19,036 bases of DNA from an uncultured Clostridia bacterium (GTDB lineage Bacteria > Bacillota > Clostridia > TANB77 > CAG-508), in NCBI GenBank assembly GCA_934162615.1, contig CAKPJK010000029.1, forward strand, positions 1 to 19,036. Reading direction: 5' to 3'. A program made the position numbers and the translations under genes. How positions within the stretch are numbered: position 1 is the stretch's first letter; every line of letters begins with the position of its first letter. The notes beneath the pieces are model-generated. The model saw nothing but the letters and a program-made list of their open reading frames with translations, did no database searches and was not told where the DNA came from. Positions 6,273 to 14,214 of this stretch are shown piece after piece.

Positions 6273-8510
6273 TTGGTAGCAGAAGTAATAATAAATAGCA
6301 AAGCAAAACAACTAAACAGAACATTTGACTACAACATACCAAAAGAAATGGAAGAACTGATACTAATTGGAAGCAAAGTATTAGTACCATTTGGAAAAAT
6401 GAAAACGCTAGAAGAAGCACATGTGGTCAAAATAAAAGAAAAATCACAATATGAAATAAAAGATATAGCAAAAGTAGAAAATGGACTAACAAACAAGCAA
6501 ATAGAACTTGCAAATTGGATGGCAAAAAGATACTTCTGTACTATATCAGACTGTATCAGGTTAATGCAAACACCGGGAACAAATGCAAAAGATGTAAATA
6601 AAAGAATACAAGACAAAAAAATAAATGTTGTTTATTTAAAAAAAGATTTTGAAGAGATAAATTTTGAAATAGAAACTAAGAAAATAAAATCAGAAAAGCA
6701 AATAAGAATCTTAAATTTTGTAAAAGACAATGAAGGATGTACAATACCAGACATAGAGGCATTTACAGACTGTTCAAGAGCAATAGTAAATACATTAATA
6801 AAAAATGAATATCTAGAATTAGTTGAACAAAAAGTGGAAAGAAATCCATTAGAAAACAAAAACATAGAAAATACAAATAATTTAAAATTAACAGAAGAAC
6901 AACAAAATGCTTTCAACAAAATTTCAACAAGTATGGATAGCAAGAAATATGAAGAATTTTTGCTTTATGGTGTTACAGGTTCAGGAAAAACGGAAGTGTA
7001 TTTACAACTAATAGACAAAGCCCAAAAAGAAGGAATGTCAGCAATAGTTTTAGTACCAGAAATATCATTAACTCCACAAATGTTGGATAGATTTATATCA
7101 AGATTTGGGAAAGAAACAATAGCGGTTTTACATAGTAAATTATCAATAGGAGAAAGACATGATGAATGGGAAAGAATAAAAGAAAATAAAGCAAAAATTG
7201 TTATAGGTGCAAGGTCTGCAATATTTGCACCAGTCAAAGATTTAGGAATAATCATAATAGACGAAGAGCATGATAGCTCATATAAATCAGAAGCAAGTCC
7301 AAAGTATGATGCAAAGGAAGTTGCAAAGAAAATTGCAAAACAAGAAAATGTTCCAGTAGTTTTAGGAAGTGCAACGCCTGATTTAAGAACATTTTATAAT
7401 GCAAAAGAAACAGAAAAAATCACATTATTAGAGTTGACCAAAAGAGCAAATAATTCTAATTTGCCAAAAGTAGAAATTGTAGATTTAAAACAAGAACTTG
7501 CAAATGGAAACAGGTCAATGTTAAGTTTTGATTTATATCAAGCAATAGAACAGAATTTAAAAGATAAACTACAAACAATTTTGTTTTTGAATAGAAGAGG
7601 ATATTCAACATTTATAATGTGTAGAAATTGTGGGTACACTGTAAAATGCAAGAACTGCAATATCAGTATGACATATCATAGTTATGAAAATAAATTGAAA
7701 TGTCATTATTGTGGATATGAAGAAAAAGTTGTTACAAAATGCCCAGAGTGTGGAAGTGATAAAATAAGATATTTTGGAACAGGAACACAAAAATTAGAGC
7801 AAGAGATATTAAAACAATTTCCGCAGGCTAAAACAATAAGAATGGATGTAGATACAGTAACAAAGAAAAATTCACATGAACAAATTTTAAACAAATTCAA
7901 AAATGATGGTATTGATATATTAATTGGAACACAGATGGTCGTAAAAGGACATCATTTTCCAAAAGTAACATTAGTAGGTGTTATAGCTGCAGATAGTTCA
8001 TTAAATATTGATGATTACAGAGCAACAGAAAGAACATTTCAAATTTTAACACAAGTTGCAGGAAGAGCAGGAAGAGAGAATTTACCGGGAAAAGTTATAA
8101 TACAAACATATAACCCAGAAAATTTTAGTATTCAAGATGCACAAAAACAAAATTATCAAGAATTTTACGAAACGGAAATCACTTTAAGAAAGCAGTTGAA
8201 ATATCCGCCATTTTGCGATATAATAATAATTGGATTTAATAGTTTGAACGAAGCGGAGATAAAAAAAGTTTCAAATAAAGCATATGAATATTTAATTAAA
8301 AATTTAAATAATGAAGAATTTAAAACTTTTAAACCAATGCCATCACCAATAGATAAAATACAAAATAGGTTTAGATGGAGAATTATTATAAAAGGCAATA
8401 TGAATGAACAGGCAAATGGAGTTTTAAATAATTTGTTAAAAGAGATATATAGTGAAAATTACAAAAATACTAAAGTTTCAGTTGATGTAAATCCAAATAG
8501 TATGGTATAA
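6273..8510 (+). CDS. priA: Primosomal replication-restart helicase PriA
   Basis: PriA is a 3'-to-5' superfamily 2 DNA helicase that recognises stalled forks and reloads the replicative helicase. The start is TTG 6273, 9 bases after GGAG (6260-6263). The 745-residue product has the family's usual length. The N-terminal DNA-binding region is residues 1-100. Walker A GVTGSGKT is at 233-240, preceded by the helicase Q-motif area (LTEEQQNAF). The Walker B box is DEEH (330-333), and GSATPD follows near 364. Eight zinc-binding cysteines lie at 450, 453, 459, 462, 477, 480, 490 and 493, as in PriA. The C-terminal helicase lobe contains GTQMVVKGHHFP and QVAGRAGR. It leads the priA-def-HTH protein-fmt operon, an order that, apart from the inserted gene, is also seen in Bacillus. 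Confidence 0.97.
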   Translation: MVAEVIINSKAKQLNRTFDYNIPKEMEELILIGSKVLVPFGKMKTLEEAHVVKIKEKSQYEIKDIAKVENGLTNKQIELANWMAKRYFCTISDCIRLMQTPGTNAKDVNKRIQDKKINVVYLKKDFEEINFEIETKKIKSEKQIRILNFVKDNEGCTIPDIEAFTDCSRAIVNTLIKNEYLELVEQKVERNPLENKNIENTNNLKLTEEQQNAFNKISTSMDSKKYEEFLLYGVTGSGKTEVYLQLIDKAQKEGMSAIVLVPEISLTPQMLDRFISRFGKETIAVLHSKLSIGERHDEWERIKENKAKIVIGARSAIFAPVKDLGIIIIDEEHDSSYKSEASPKYDAKEVAKKIAKQENVPVVLGSATPDLRTFYNAKETEKITLLELTKRANNSNLPKVEIVDLKQELANGNRSMLSFDLYQAIEQNLKDKLQTILFLNRRGYSTFIMCRNCGYTVKCKNCNISMTYHSYENKLKCHYCGYEEKVVTKCPECGSDKIRYFGTGTQKLEQEILKQFPQAKTIRMDVDTVTKKNSHEQILNKFKNDGIDILIGTQMVVKGHHFPKVTLVGVIAADSSLNIDDYRATERTFQILTQVAGRAGRENLPGKVIIQTYNPENFSIQDAQKQNYQEFYETEITLRKQLKYPPFCDIIIIGFNSLNEAEIKKVSNKAYEYLIKNLNNEEFKTFKPMPSPIDKIQNRFRWRIIIKGNMNEQANGVLNNLLKEIYSENYKNTKVSVDVNPNSMV

Positions 8511-8539
8511 ATTAATAATATAGAAGTGGGGGAAGAAAA

Positions 8540-9016
8540 GTGGCAATAAGAAATCTAAGATATGAAGGAGACGAAATCTTAAATAAAAAATCAAGAAAAA
8601 TTGAAAAAATAGATGAAAAACTACAAACATTAATAGATGATATGATAGACACAATGCATAAGTACAATGGTGTGGGACTAGCAGCTGTACAGGTTGGAAT
8701 TTTAAAAAGAGTTTTTGTTGTAGATTTATATGATGACAAAGGACCAATTGTTTTTATAAATCCAGTTATTTTAAAAACAAAAGGTGAAAGAGAAGTTGAA
8801 GAGGGATGTTTAAGTTTTCCAAATCAATTTGCAAAAGTTGTAAGACCAGATGAAGTTACAGCAGAATATACTGATAGAAATGGAAAAAGAGTTAAAGTTA
8901 AGGCTAAAGACTTGTTGGCCCAGGCTATTTGCCATGAGTATGACCATTTAGAGGGAGAAGTTTTTGTTGATAAAATTGTTCCGGGTACTATGGAGTACGT
9001 GGAGCCAGAAAAATAA
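8540..9016 (+). CDS. def: Peptide deformylase
   Basis: It removes the N-formyl group from nascent proteins and works as the functional counterpart of the formyltransferase encoded two genes later. The start is GTG 8540, behind a G-rich SD (GGGGGAAG, about 8528-8535). All three signature motifs are intact in 158 residues: GVGLAAVQ (44-51), EGCLSFP (88-94, with the metal-ligand Cys90) and HEYDH (132-136, metal ligands His132 and His136, catalytic Glu133). The product is slightly shorter than many deformylases and lacks a long C-terminal helix, as in compact type 1 enzymes. It lies 29 bases after priA and 18 before the HTH-repeat gene, so it is in the same operon. Confidence 0.97.
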   Translation: MAIRNLRYEGDEILNKKSRKIEKIDEKLQTLIDDMIDTMHKYNGVGLAAVQVGILKRVFVVDLYDDKGPIVFINPVILKTKGEREVEEGCLSFPNQFAKVVRPDEVTAEYTDRNGKRVKVKAKDLLAQAICHEYDHLEGEVFVDKIVPGTMEYVEPEK

Positions 9017-9034
9017 TGAATTGGAGAAAATCCT

Positions 9035-11098
9035 ATGGAAGAAAAGATTATAGAATTAGTAAAAAAAGGATATTCATTTAATAAAATTGCAAACGAAATT
9101 GGAAAAGAATACAAAGAACTGCTTAAGATAAAACAAGATATGATGAAAAAGGGAAAATTGACTGAAGAAGATATAAAAGATGGAAAACGAGCAGAAAAGA
9201 TTAGAAATTTAAAAGAAGATAAAACAGTTCAAAAAATATTTGAATACAAAAGGCAAGGACTAAGTAGCATAGAAATAGAAAGTAAACCAGAAATAAATGT
9301 ATCAAAAAGTACAATAAATAACTATGTAAATGAAGGAATAAAATATAATTTAATAACTCAAGAGGAAATTGATAAAGTAAGACATGAGAGAGAAAGAAAA
9401 AGAAGGATAGAAGATCCTGTAACAGTGGAAATTTTGAAAGGACTTAAAAATGGAGAAACATATAAATCGATTTCAAGAAGAGTACCAATGACAGACTGTC
9501 AAATAAAAAATGTAACGGTATGGCTAATAGAAGAAAAAGTCATTACACAGGAAGAAATAGATAGTGCAAAAATAAACCCGAAAAAGAAGCCAAAACCAAA
9601 AGAAAATAATACAGAGGTTTTAGAAGAACAGCAAATAATAGACTATTTAACTTTAGGTTATGATAATTATGATATAAGGTATAGACACCCTAAATTGAAT
9701 AATGAAGTGTTTTTAAATATGCTAGATAAGATCTTAGAGGAGAAGAAGATAACAAAAGAAGAAATAAAACAATACAGACAGGAAAAAAGAGAAAAGGACA
9801 AAATTGAAATACTAAAAATGCTTAAAAAGGGTATTACAAAAAAAGACATTGCAAAAAAATTATCAATAACTGAAACGAAAATGGTACCCTATATAAGGGA
9901 AATAAAAGAAGAACAAAATATTAATGATAATGACATACAAAAATGGAAAGATAAACTAGAAACAAGTACGAAAAATAAAAGAAAAGCTGTTTTTGAAGCT
10001 TTAAAATTAGGACTATCTGTACAAGAAACAATTGATAGGTATCCAGAACAGCATTTTGAAAAATATAGTGTTACAGAAATAAGAAAAAATTTTATAAAAG
10101 AAGGAAAAATTTCCAAGGAAAAAATAAAAGAATATAAAAAAATAAAAGAAAAAAATGAAAATTTGTATAATAATTTAACTGAATTAGAAAAAGAAGTATT
10201 TAAATATTTAAAACAAGGATTTAATATAAATGAAATTGTTGAAAAAACAGGAAAAAGCAAGAGTTATATGTTTGAGATAATTGACAAAATAAGAAAAAAA
10301 GGAAAAATAACTAATCAGCAAATAAAACAGTATAGAGCAATAAGAAAAAAACTTCAAAATTTAAAAAAAGAATTAGAAACATTGGAAAAGAGAATGAAAA
10401 ATGCTGAAATAAACTATAAAGACATTGTCAATTACTGCAAATTATGCATTATGAGTGGACAAAATGAAAAAGCCTTAAGTATGATTAGAAATATAGAAAA
10501 TTATAAAATAAAATCACTATCAGAAGAAAAACCAGAAAATTTAAGTAAAATTAAAAAGTATTTAGAAAATGTTGAAAAAGTAAATAAATCTGTACAAATA
10601 ATAAAAAATGGAAATAATAATGCAGAAGTAATAAATGAGGTTACAGGATTACCGGAAGAATATATAAATATTTTAAAAATAAGATTAACTAAAAGAAATG
10701 CTCATCTTTTAAATATAAATAATAGAGAAAAAATAATTAGTTTATTATTGCAATTTAAAAATTTAAAAGAGTTATACAAAAAATTGAAGATGAGTGATTT
10801 AGAAATACAAGATATAGAAAATCAAGCATTGTATAGAAATAAAAAGTTACATAGTAAAAAACAGAGTTTTGAAGTTGAAACAAAACAAGATAGTTTGACA
10901 AGAATTATAGTATTATACACGAAACTAGGAGAAGACAAGCAAAACATTTCTAACTTATTAGAGATACAGGAGAAAGAAATAGAAGATATTTTAAATAAGG
11001 CATTAAAAGCGGGAATGATAAAAGAAAATGAACTTCAAGGAATAAATATATTGGATTTTAATATGGGAAATGAACAATTGGATTTTAAGGAAAAGTAA
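9035..11098 (+). CDS. Tandem helix-turn-helix repeat protein (uncharacterised)
   Basis: ATG 9035 follows GGAG (9023-9026). The 687-residue product is soluble, Lys/Glu-rich and all-helical. It is built of units of about 50-65 residues: a first helix like EILKxLKKG, a short turn and a second helix like IAKKLxI, a recognition-like third helix, then a linker of type (K)ITxEEIKxYR. I see seven clear copies starting near residues 3, 64, 129, 197, 256, 316 and 385, a coiled-coil-like stretch (about 435-515), and three weaker copies near 517, 565 and 621. Each unit resembles a homeodomain-like or sigma-region-4-like HTH. I do not recognise a named family. The place between def and fmt suggests co-expression with translation-start functions but proves no role. 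It could be a modular nucleic-acid-binding protein or an architectural scaffold. Confidence 0.75.
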   Translation: MEEKIIELVKKGYSFNKIANEIGKEYKELLKIKQDMMKKGKLTEEDIKDGKRAEKIRNLKEDKTVQKIFEYKRQGLSSIEIESKPEINVSKSTINNYVNEGIKYNLITQEEIDKVRHERERKRRIEDPVTVEILKGLKNGETYKSISRRVPMTDCQIKNVTVWLIEEKVITQEEIDSAKINPKKKPKPKENNTEVLEEQQIIDYLTLGYDNYDIRYRHPKLNNEVFLNMLDKILEEKKITKEEIKQYRQEKREKDKIEILKMLKKGITKKDIAKKLSITETKMVPYIREIKEEQNINDNDIQKWKDKLETSTKNKRKAVFEALKLGLSVQETIDRYPEQHFEKYSVTEIRKNFIKEGKISKEKIKEYKKIKEKNENLYNNLTELEKEVFKYLKQGFNINEIVEKTGKSKSYMFEIIDKIRKKGKITNQQIKQYRAIRKKLQNLKKELETLEKRMKNAEINYKDIVNYCKLCIMSGQNEKALSMIRNIENYKIKSLSEEKPENLSKIKKYLENVEKVNKSVQIIKNGNNNAEVINEVTGLPEEYINILKIRLTKRNAHLLNINNREKIISLLLQFKNLKELYKKLKMSDLEIQDIENQALYRNKKLHSKKQSFEVETKQDSLTRIIVLYTKLGEDKQNISNLLEIQEKEIEDILNKALKAGMIKENELQGINILDFNMGNEQLDFKEK

Positions 11099-11145
11099 TA
11101 ACTATGTTACAAAAATTAATATTAGAAAGGAAGATATATATATAA

Positions 11146-12105
11146 ATGCTAAATATTTTATTTATGGGAACACCAGATTTTGCAAGAGACAGTTTAGAAG
11201 CTGTATATACTGCAGGTTATAATATATTAGGAGTTGTAACAAATCCAGACAGACCAAAAGGAAGAGGAATGAAATTAGTTGCATCACCAGTAAAAGAATT
11301 TGCTATTGAAAAAAAATTAGAAATATTTCAACCGGAAAAAGTAAGAAAAAATGAAGAATTTATAGAGCAAATAAAAAACTTGAATCCAGATGTTATATGT
11401 GTTGTAGCATATGGAAAAATATTGCCAAAAGAAATATTAGATATACCAAGATTAGGTTGCATAAATGTACATGGTTCTTTACTTCCAAAATACAGAGGGG
11501 CCGCACCAATTCAATGGGCTGTTTTAAATGGTGACAAAACAACTGGTGTAACAACAATGTATATGGATGTTGGAATGGATACAGGTGATATGATTTTAAA
11601 ACAAGAAATTGAAATTGGTGAAAATGAAACAACAGGTGAATTGTGGGATAGGTTATCTAAAATTGGTGGAGAATTATTGGTTGAAACATTAAAACAAATT
11701 GAAAATGGAACTGCACCAAGAGAAAAACAAGGAGATGATTTTTCAGTTGCACCAATGCTTAGCAAAGATATGGCTAAAATTGACTGGAAAAATAAAACTG
11801 CACAAGAAATAAAAAATCTTGTTAGAGGTTTAAATCCTATTATGGGTGCATATACATTTTTGAATGGTTCTAAAATAAAATTCTGGAAAGTTGATATTGT
11901 AAATAGTATTGATTTTGATGTTGACAAGGCTCAAAGTTTGGAAAATGGTTCGGTACTTGTTTCAGACCAAAAACAAGGATTATTTATTAAGACAAAACAA
12001 GGTATTTTAAGCGTTTTAGAAATTCAAGGTGAAAATGCTAAAAGAATGAGTATTGGGGATTTCTTGAGAGGCAATAAAATAGAAGAATTTCAAGTCTTTG
12101 AATAA
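11146..12105 (+). CDS. fmt: Methionyl-tRNA formyltransferase
   Basis: It transfers a formyl group from 10-formyl-tetrahydrofolate to initiator Met-tRNA; Fhs, encoded at the far end of this window, makes that donor. ATG 11146 follows AAAGGAAG (11126-11133) at a rather long 12-base spacing, but the protein start MLNILFMGTPDFA aligns with known Fmt. The 319-residue product carries the N-terminal Rossmann-like catalytic domain with CINVHGSLLPKYRGAAPIQ (105-123). The catalytic triad residues Asn107, His109 and Asp145 are present, and the C-terminal OB-type tRNA-binding domain starts near residue 205. It is the last gene of the priA operon, followed by a strong terminator. Confidence 0.97.
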   Translation: MLNILFMGTPDFARDSLEAVYTAGYNILGVVTNPDRPKGRGMKLVASPVKEFAIEKKLEIFQPEKVRKNEEFIEQIKNLNPDVICVVAYGKILPKEILDIPRLGCINVHGSLLPKYRGAAPIQWAVLNGDKTTGVTTMYMDVGMDTGDMILKQEIEIGENETTGELWDRLSKIGGELLVETLKQIENGTAPREKQGDDFSVAPMLSKDMAKIDWKNKTAQEIKNLVRGLNPIMGAYTFLNGSKIKFWKVDIVNSIDFDVDKAQSLENGSVLVSDQKQGLFIKTKQGILSVLEIQGENAKRMSIGDFLRGNKIEEFQVFE

Positions 12106-12150
12106 AAACAATCAATTTTAAAAGAATTAGTAAAAAAATGCATAAAAAGG

Positions 12151-12179
12151 TTGTAAAAAATACCAAAAATTGATATACT
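12151..12179 (+). promoter_or_regulatory. Promoter of the Asp23 operon, embedded in the fmt terminator
   Basis: TTGTAA (12151-12156), a 17-base spacer and TATACT (12174-12179) preceded by TGA (extended -10). Initiation would fall near 12186, inside the terminator loop, leaving a leader of about 90 bases before Asp23. Confidence 0.55.
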
Positions 12180-12207
12180 TATAAAGTATTAAGTATATCA
12201 ATTTTTT
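12165..12207 (+). terminator. Terminator of the priA-fmt operon
   Basis: ATTGATATACTTA (12169-12181) pairs perfectly with TAAGTATATCAAT (12190-12202), flanked by A4/T4 pairing, with an 8-base loop and a T run to 12207. Its 5' arm contains the -10 element of the next promoter. Confidence 0.85.
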
Positions 12208-12274
12208 ATATTATAAAAAACGATAATATAAAAACTTTGCACATTCTTAAAATTTCAAAAAAGGAGGAATTGAA

Positions 12275-12811
12275 ATGGAAGAAAATGAAAGCAAGGAAGA
12301 AGTTGTAAAAAAAGAAGAACAACAAGCAGAAATTGAAACAAGCGAAAATACAGAAAAAATAGAGAAACAAGATGAAACAAATCAACAAAAAGAAGAAACA
12401 AAACAAAATGAAGAAGTAGAAGACACAGAAAATGGAATAGAAATATCAAATGATGTAATAGCAGTAATTGCAGGAGTTGCAGTATCAGAAGTACAAGGTG
12501 TAGCATCAATGGCAGGAGGATTTGCAGGAGGAATATCAGAAGTATTTAGTGGAAAGAAAAATATGTCTAAAGGAATAAAAGTAGACAAAACAGAAAATAA
12601 AGCGAAAATAGATGTAAACATCATTGTAGAATATGGTTCAAGAATACCAGATGTAGCATATGAAATACAAAACAGAGTAAAAAAATCAGTAGAAGGAATG
12701 ACAGGATTTAAAGTAGAAGAAGTAAATGTACATGTACAAGGAGTAGATACAAATATTTCTAAAAACGAAAATACTTCAAAAGAACAAAAAAGCAACGAAG
12801 AACAAAACTAA
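12275..12811 (+). CDS. Asp23/Gls24 family envelope-stress protein
   Basis: ATG 12275 sits 7 bases after AAGGAGG (12261-12267). The 178-residue product has an Asp23/Gls24 domain at about residues 56-160: ISNDVIAVIAGVAVSEVQGV, a Gly-rich turn, KIDVNIIVEYG, RVKKSVEGMTGFKVEEVNVHVQGV. The flanks are low complexity: about 54 residues of Glu/Lys/Gln/Thr at the N-terminus and a short Asn/Lys/Glu tail, both probably disordered and longer than in most family members. In Staphylococcus, Asp23 is a membrane-associated cell-envelope protein recruited by AmaP. Here the amaP and DUF2273 genes follow directly, so the same module is likely. No membrane segment or signal peptide is present, so it should be cytoplasmic and membrane-tethered. 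Confidence 0.92.
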   Translation: MEENESKEEVVKKEEQQAEIETSENTEKIEKQDETNQQKEETKQNEEVEDTENGIEISNDVIAVIAGVAVSEVQGVASMAGGFAGGISEVFSGKKNMSKGIKVDKTENKAKIDVNIIVEYGSRIPDVAYEIQNRVKKSVEGMTGFKVEEVNVHVQGVDTNISKNENTSKEQKSNEEQN

Positions 12812-12854
12812 AAAATTGCAAATGAAAACAAAAATAAAAAAAATTAAGAAAAAA

Positions 12855-12869
12855 GCCAATAAAATTGGC
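12855..12869 (+). repeat. Small hairpin between the Asp23 gene and amaP
   Basis: GCCAAT (12855-12860) and ATTGGC (12864-12869) are exact inverse copies around AAA, a few bases before the amaP SD. There is no T run on the + strand. The complementary strand reads into a T run, so it could stop antisense transcription. Confidence 0.45.
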
Positions 12870-12892
12870 CTGCGAAAGGAATGGAATAAAAA

Positions 12893-13450
12893 ATGAAATT
12901 TATAGAAAAACTTACACTAATAATATATTCAAATATAATATTAATATTATCAATAATAGCATGTTTATTAATCTTTGGATGGTTAGACATAAATGTAGTA
13001 CAAAATTTAGTTAAAAATTTATTACTATATGGAACATCATCAAGAATAATTTTAGGAGTTAGCATAGTATTTATACTATTATCAATTAGATGTATTTTCT
13101 TTGACCCAACATCAAAGCAAGAAATGAAAGACAAACAAGGTGTTTTGTTAGCAAACGAAAATGGTAAATTAATGATATCAAAAGAAACAATAGAAAATTT
13201 AGTAGAAGCAGTAACAAAACAATACAAAATGGCAAAAGATGTATCATCAAAAGTAGAATTAGACAAAGACAACAATGTAAATATTTTTGTTAATTTAGTA
13301 GTTGGTTCAGACACAGTAATAAAAGATTTATCAAAAGATTTACAAGATAAAATAAAAAGTAAAGTTAAAGAAACAACAGATTTAGAGGTAAAACAAGTAA
13401 ATATAACAGTAAAAAAAGCAGTTCAAGAAAAACAAAAAACAGAGGCTTAA
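12893..13450 (+). CDS. amaP: Alkaline shock response membrane anchor protein AmaP
   Basis: The 185-residue product starts at ATG 12893, 12 bases after AAAGGA (12875-12880); that spacing is long but no better start exists. Two membrane helices at about residues 8-28 and 50-67 form the N-terminal hairpin typical of AmaP. A cytoplasmic Asp23-like region follows (about 95-178: VSSKVELDKDNNVNIFVNLV, then DLEVKQVNITVKK). In Staphylococcus, AmaP anchors Asp23 to the membrane. The paralogous-looking cytoplasmic domain and the adjacent Asp23 gene support the same partnership here. It is followed after 35 bases by the DUF2273 gene. Confidence 0.88.
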   Translation: MKFIEKLTLIIYSNIILILSIIACLLIFGWLDINVVQNLVKNLLLYGTSSRIILGVSIVFILLSIRCIFFDPTSKQEMKDKQGVLLANENGKLMISKETIENLVEAVTKQYKMAKDVSSKVELDKDNNVNIFVNLVVGSDTVIKDLSKDLQDKIKSKVKETTDLEVKQVNITVKKAVQEKQKTEA

Positions 13451-13485
13451 AATTGAGGTTCTATGTTGTGAAAGGGTGAGATAAT

Positions 13486-13689
13486 ATGGACGATTTCAAA
13501 AAATTTATTAATCAATACAAAGGAGCAATAATTGGAGTAATAATTGCAATAGTTTTATTAGCAACTAGATTATATGATGTAATTATTGGAATTTTAATAA
13601 TATTAGCAGGTGCATTTGTTGGAAATTATGTACAACAAAATAAAGATGATGTTAAGGCAAAATTAAAAAAATTCATAGACAGAATGTAG
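13486..13689 (+). CDS. DUF2273 small membrane protein
   Basis: ATG 13486 follows AAAGGGTGAG (13471-13480). The 67 residues hold a basic N-terminus (KKFINQYKG), a hydrophobic segment of about 35 residues that fits two closely spaced helices or a re-entrant hairpin (IIGVIIAIVLLA, then VIIGILIILAGAFVGNYV), and a charged C-terminus (KDDVKAKLKKFIDRM). Size, pattern and position right after amaP match DUF2273 proteins, which accompany Asp23 modules. Function is unknown. Its last codons lie in the first copy of a 43-bp tandem duplication. Confidence 0.88.
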   Translation: MDDFKKFINQYKGAIIGVIIAIVLLATRLYDVIIGILIILAGAFVGNYVQQNKDDVKAKLKKFIDRM

Positions 13690-13756
13690 TTTATAAAATG
13701 CAATGTTAAAATAATTCATAGACAAAATGTAGTTTATAAAATGCAATATTAAAAAT
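13671..13756 (+). repeat. 43-bp tandem duplication at the 3' end of the DUF2273 gene
   Basis: Copy 1 (13671-13713) and copy 2 (13714-13756) begin ATTCATAGACA and differ at only a few positions. Copy 1 encodes the gene's last residues FIDRM and its stop; copy 2 would encode FIDKM and a stop but is untranslated. Confidence 0.85.
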
Positions 13757-13805
13757 AATTATAATTTTGGAAAATTGTGCTTTGAGGAAGGAATGAAAAA
13801 TAAAA

Positions 13806-14210
13806 ATGAATAGAACAGAAATGAGAGAAAATGCTTTCAAATTGATATATAGTTTAGAAATTCAAAAAGTAGAAAATGTACAAGAACAAATCGACTTATA
13901 TTTTGAAAGCAACAACATAACAGACGAAGAAGCAAAAAAATACATAACAAATGCAGTAAATGGAATAGAAGAACATCAAGAAGAAATTTTAAAAGATATT
14001 GAAACAAACTTAAAAGAAGAATGGAAATTAAGCAGAATTTCTAAAATGGATTTAACTATTTTGAAACTTGCAATTTATGAAATTAAATTTACAGATGTAC
14101 CATATAAAGTTTCAATAAATGAAGCAGTTGAATTAGCAAAAAAATATGGAGAAGATAAATCTAAAAACTTTGTAAATGGAATATTAGCAAGTGTAGTAAA
14201 GGAAATGTAA
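13806..14210 (+). CDS. nusB: Transcription antitermination protein NusB
   Basis: NusB pairs with NusE (S10) on boxA RNA to support rRNA antitermination. The 134-residue all-helical product has the family start MNRTEMRENAFKLIYSLE, the central RISKMDLTILKLAIYEI, and VPYKVSINEAVELAKKYGEDKSKNFVNGIL near the end, all hallmarks of NusB. The start ATG 13806 lies 13 bases after the GAGGAAGG SD region (13784-13791); a nearer ATG at 13793 is out of frame and ends after six codons. The order Asp23 gene-nusB-xseA-xseB is typical of Bacillota. The xseA gene starts four bases after the stop. Confidence 0.95.
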   Translation: MNRTEMRENAFKLIYSLEIQKVENVQEQIDLYFESNNITDEEAKKYITNAVNGIEEHQEEILKDIETNLKEEWKLSRISKMDLTILKLAIYEIKFTDVPYKVSINEAVELAKKYGEDKSKNFVNGILASVVKEM

Positions 14211-14214
14211 TTTT

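Noticed and set aside
12840..12870. Minus-strand terminator (GCCAAT/ATTGGC followed by T run on the complement)
   Set aside because: No minus-strand gene exists for it to serve; listed only as a small hairpin.
12881..12889. Minimal start-stop ORF (ATG GAA TAA) directly after the amaP SD
   Set aside because: There is no spacing between the SD and this ATG, so initiation there is unlikely; probably coincidence.
13793..13813. Six-codon upstream ORF overlapping the nusB start
   Set aside because: Its ATG is close to the SD, but the encoded peptide is only Lys/Asn residues in A-rich DNA; nothing suggests selection.
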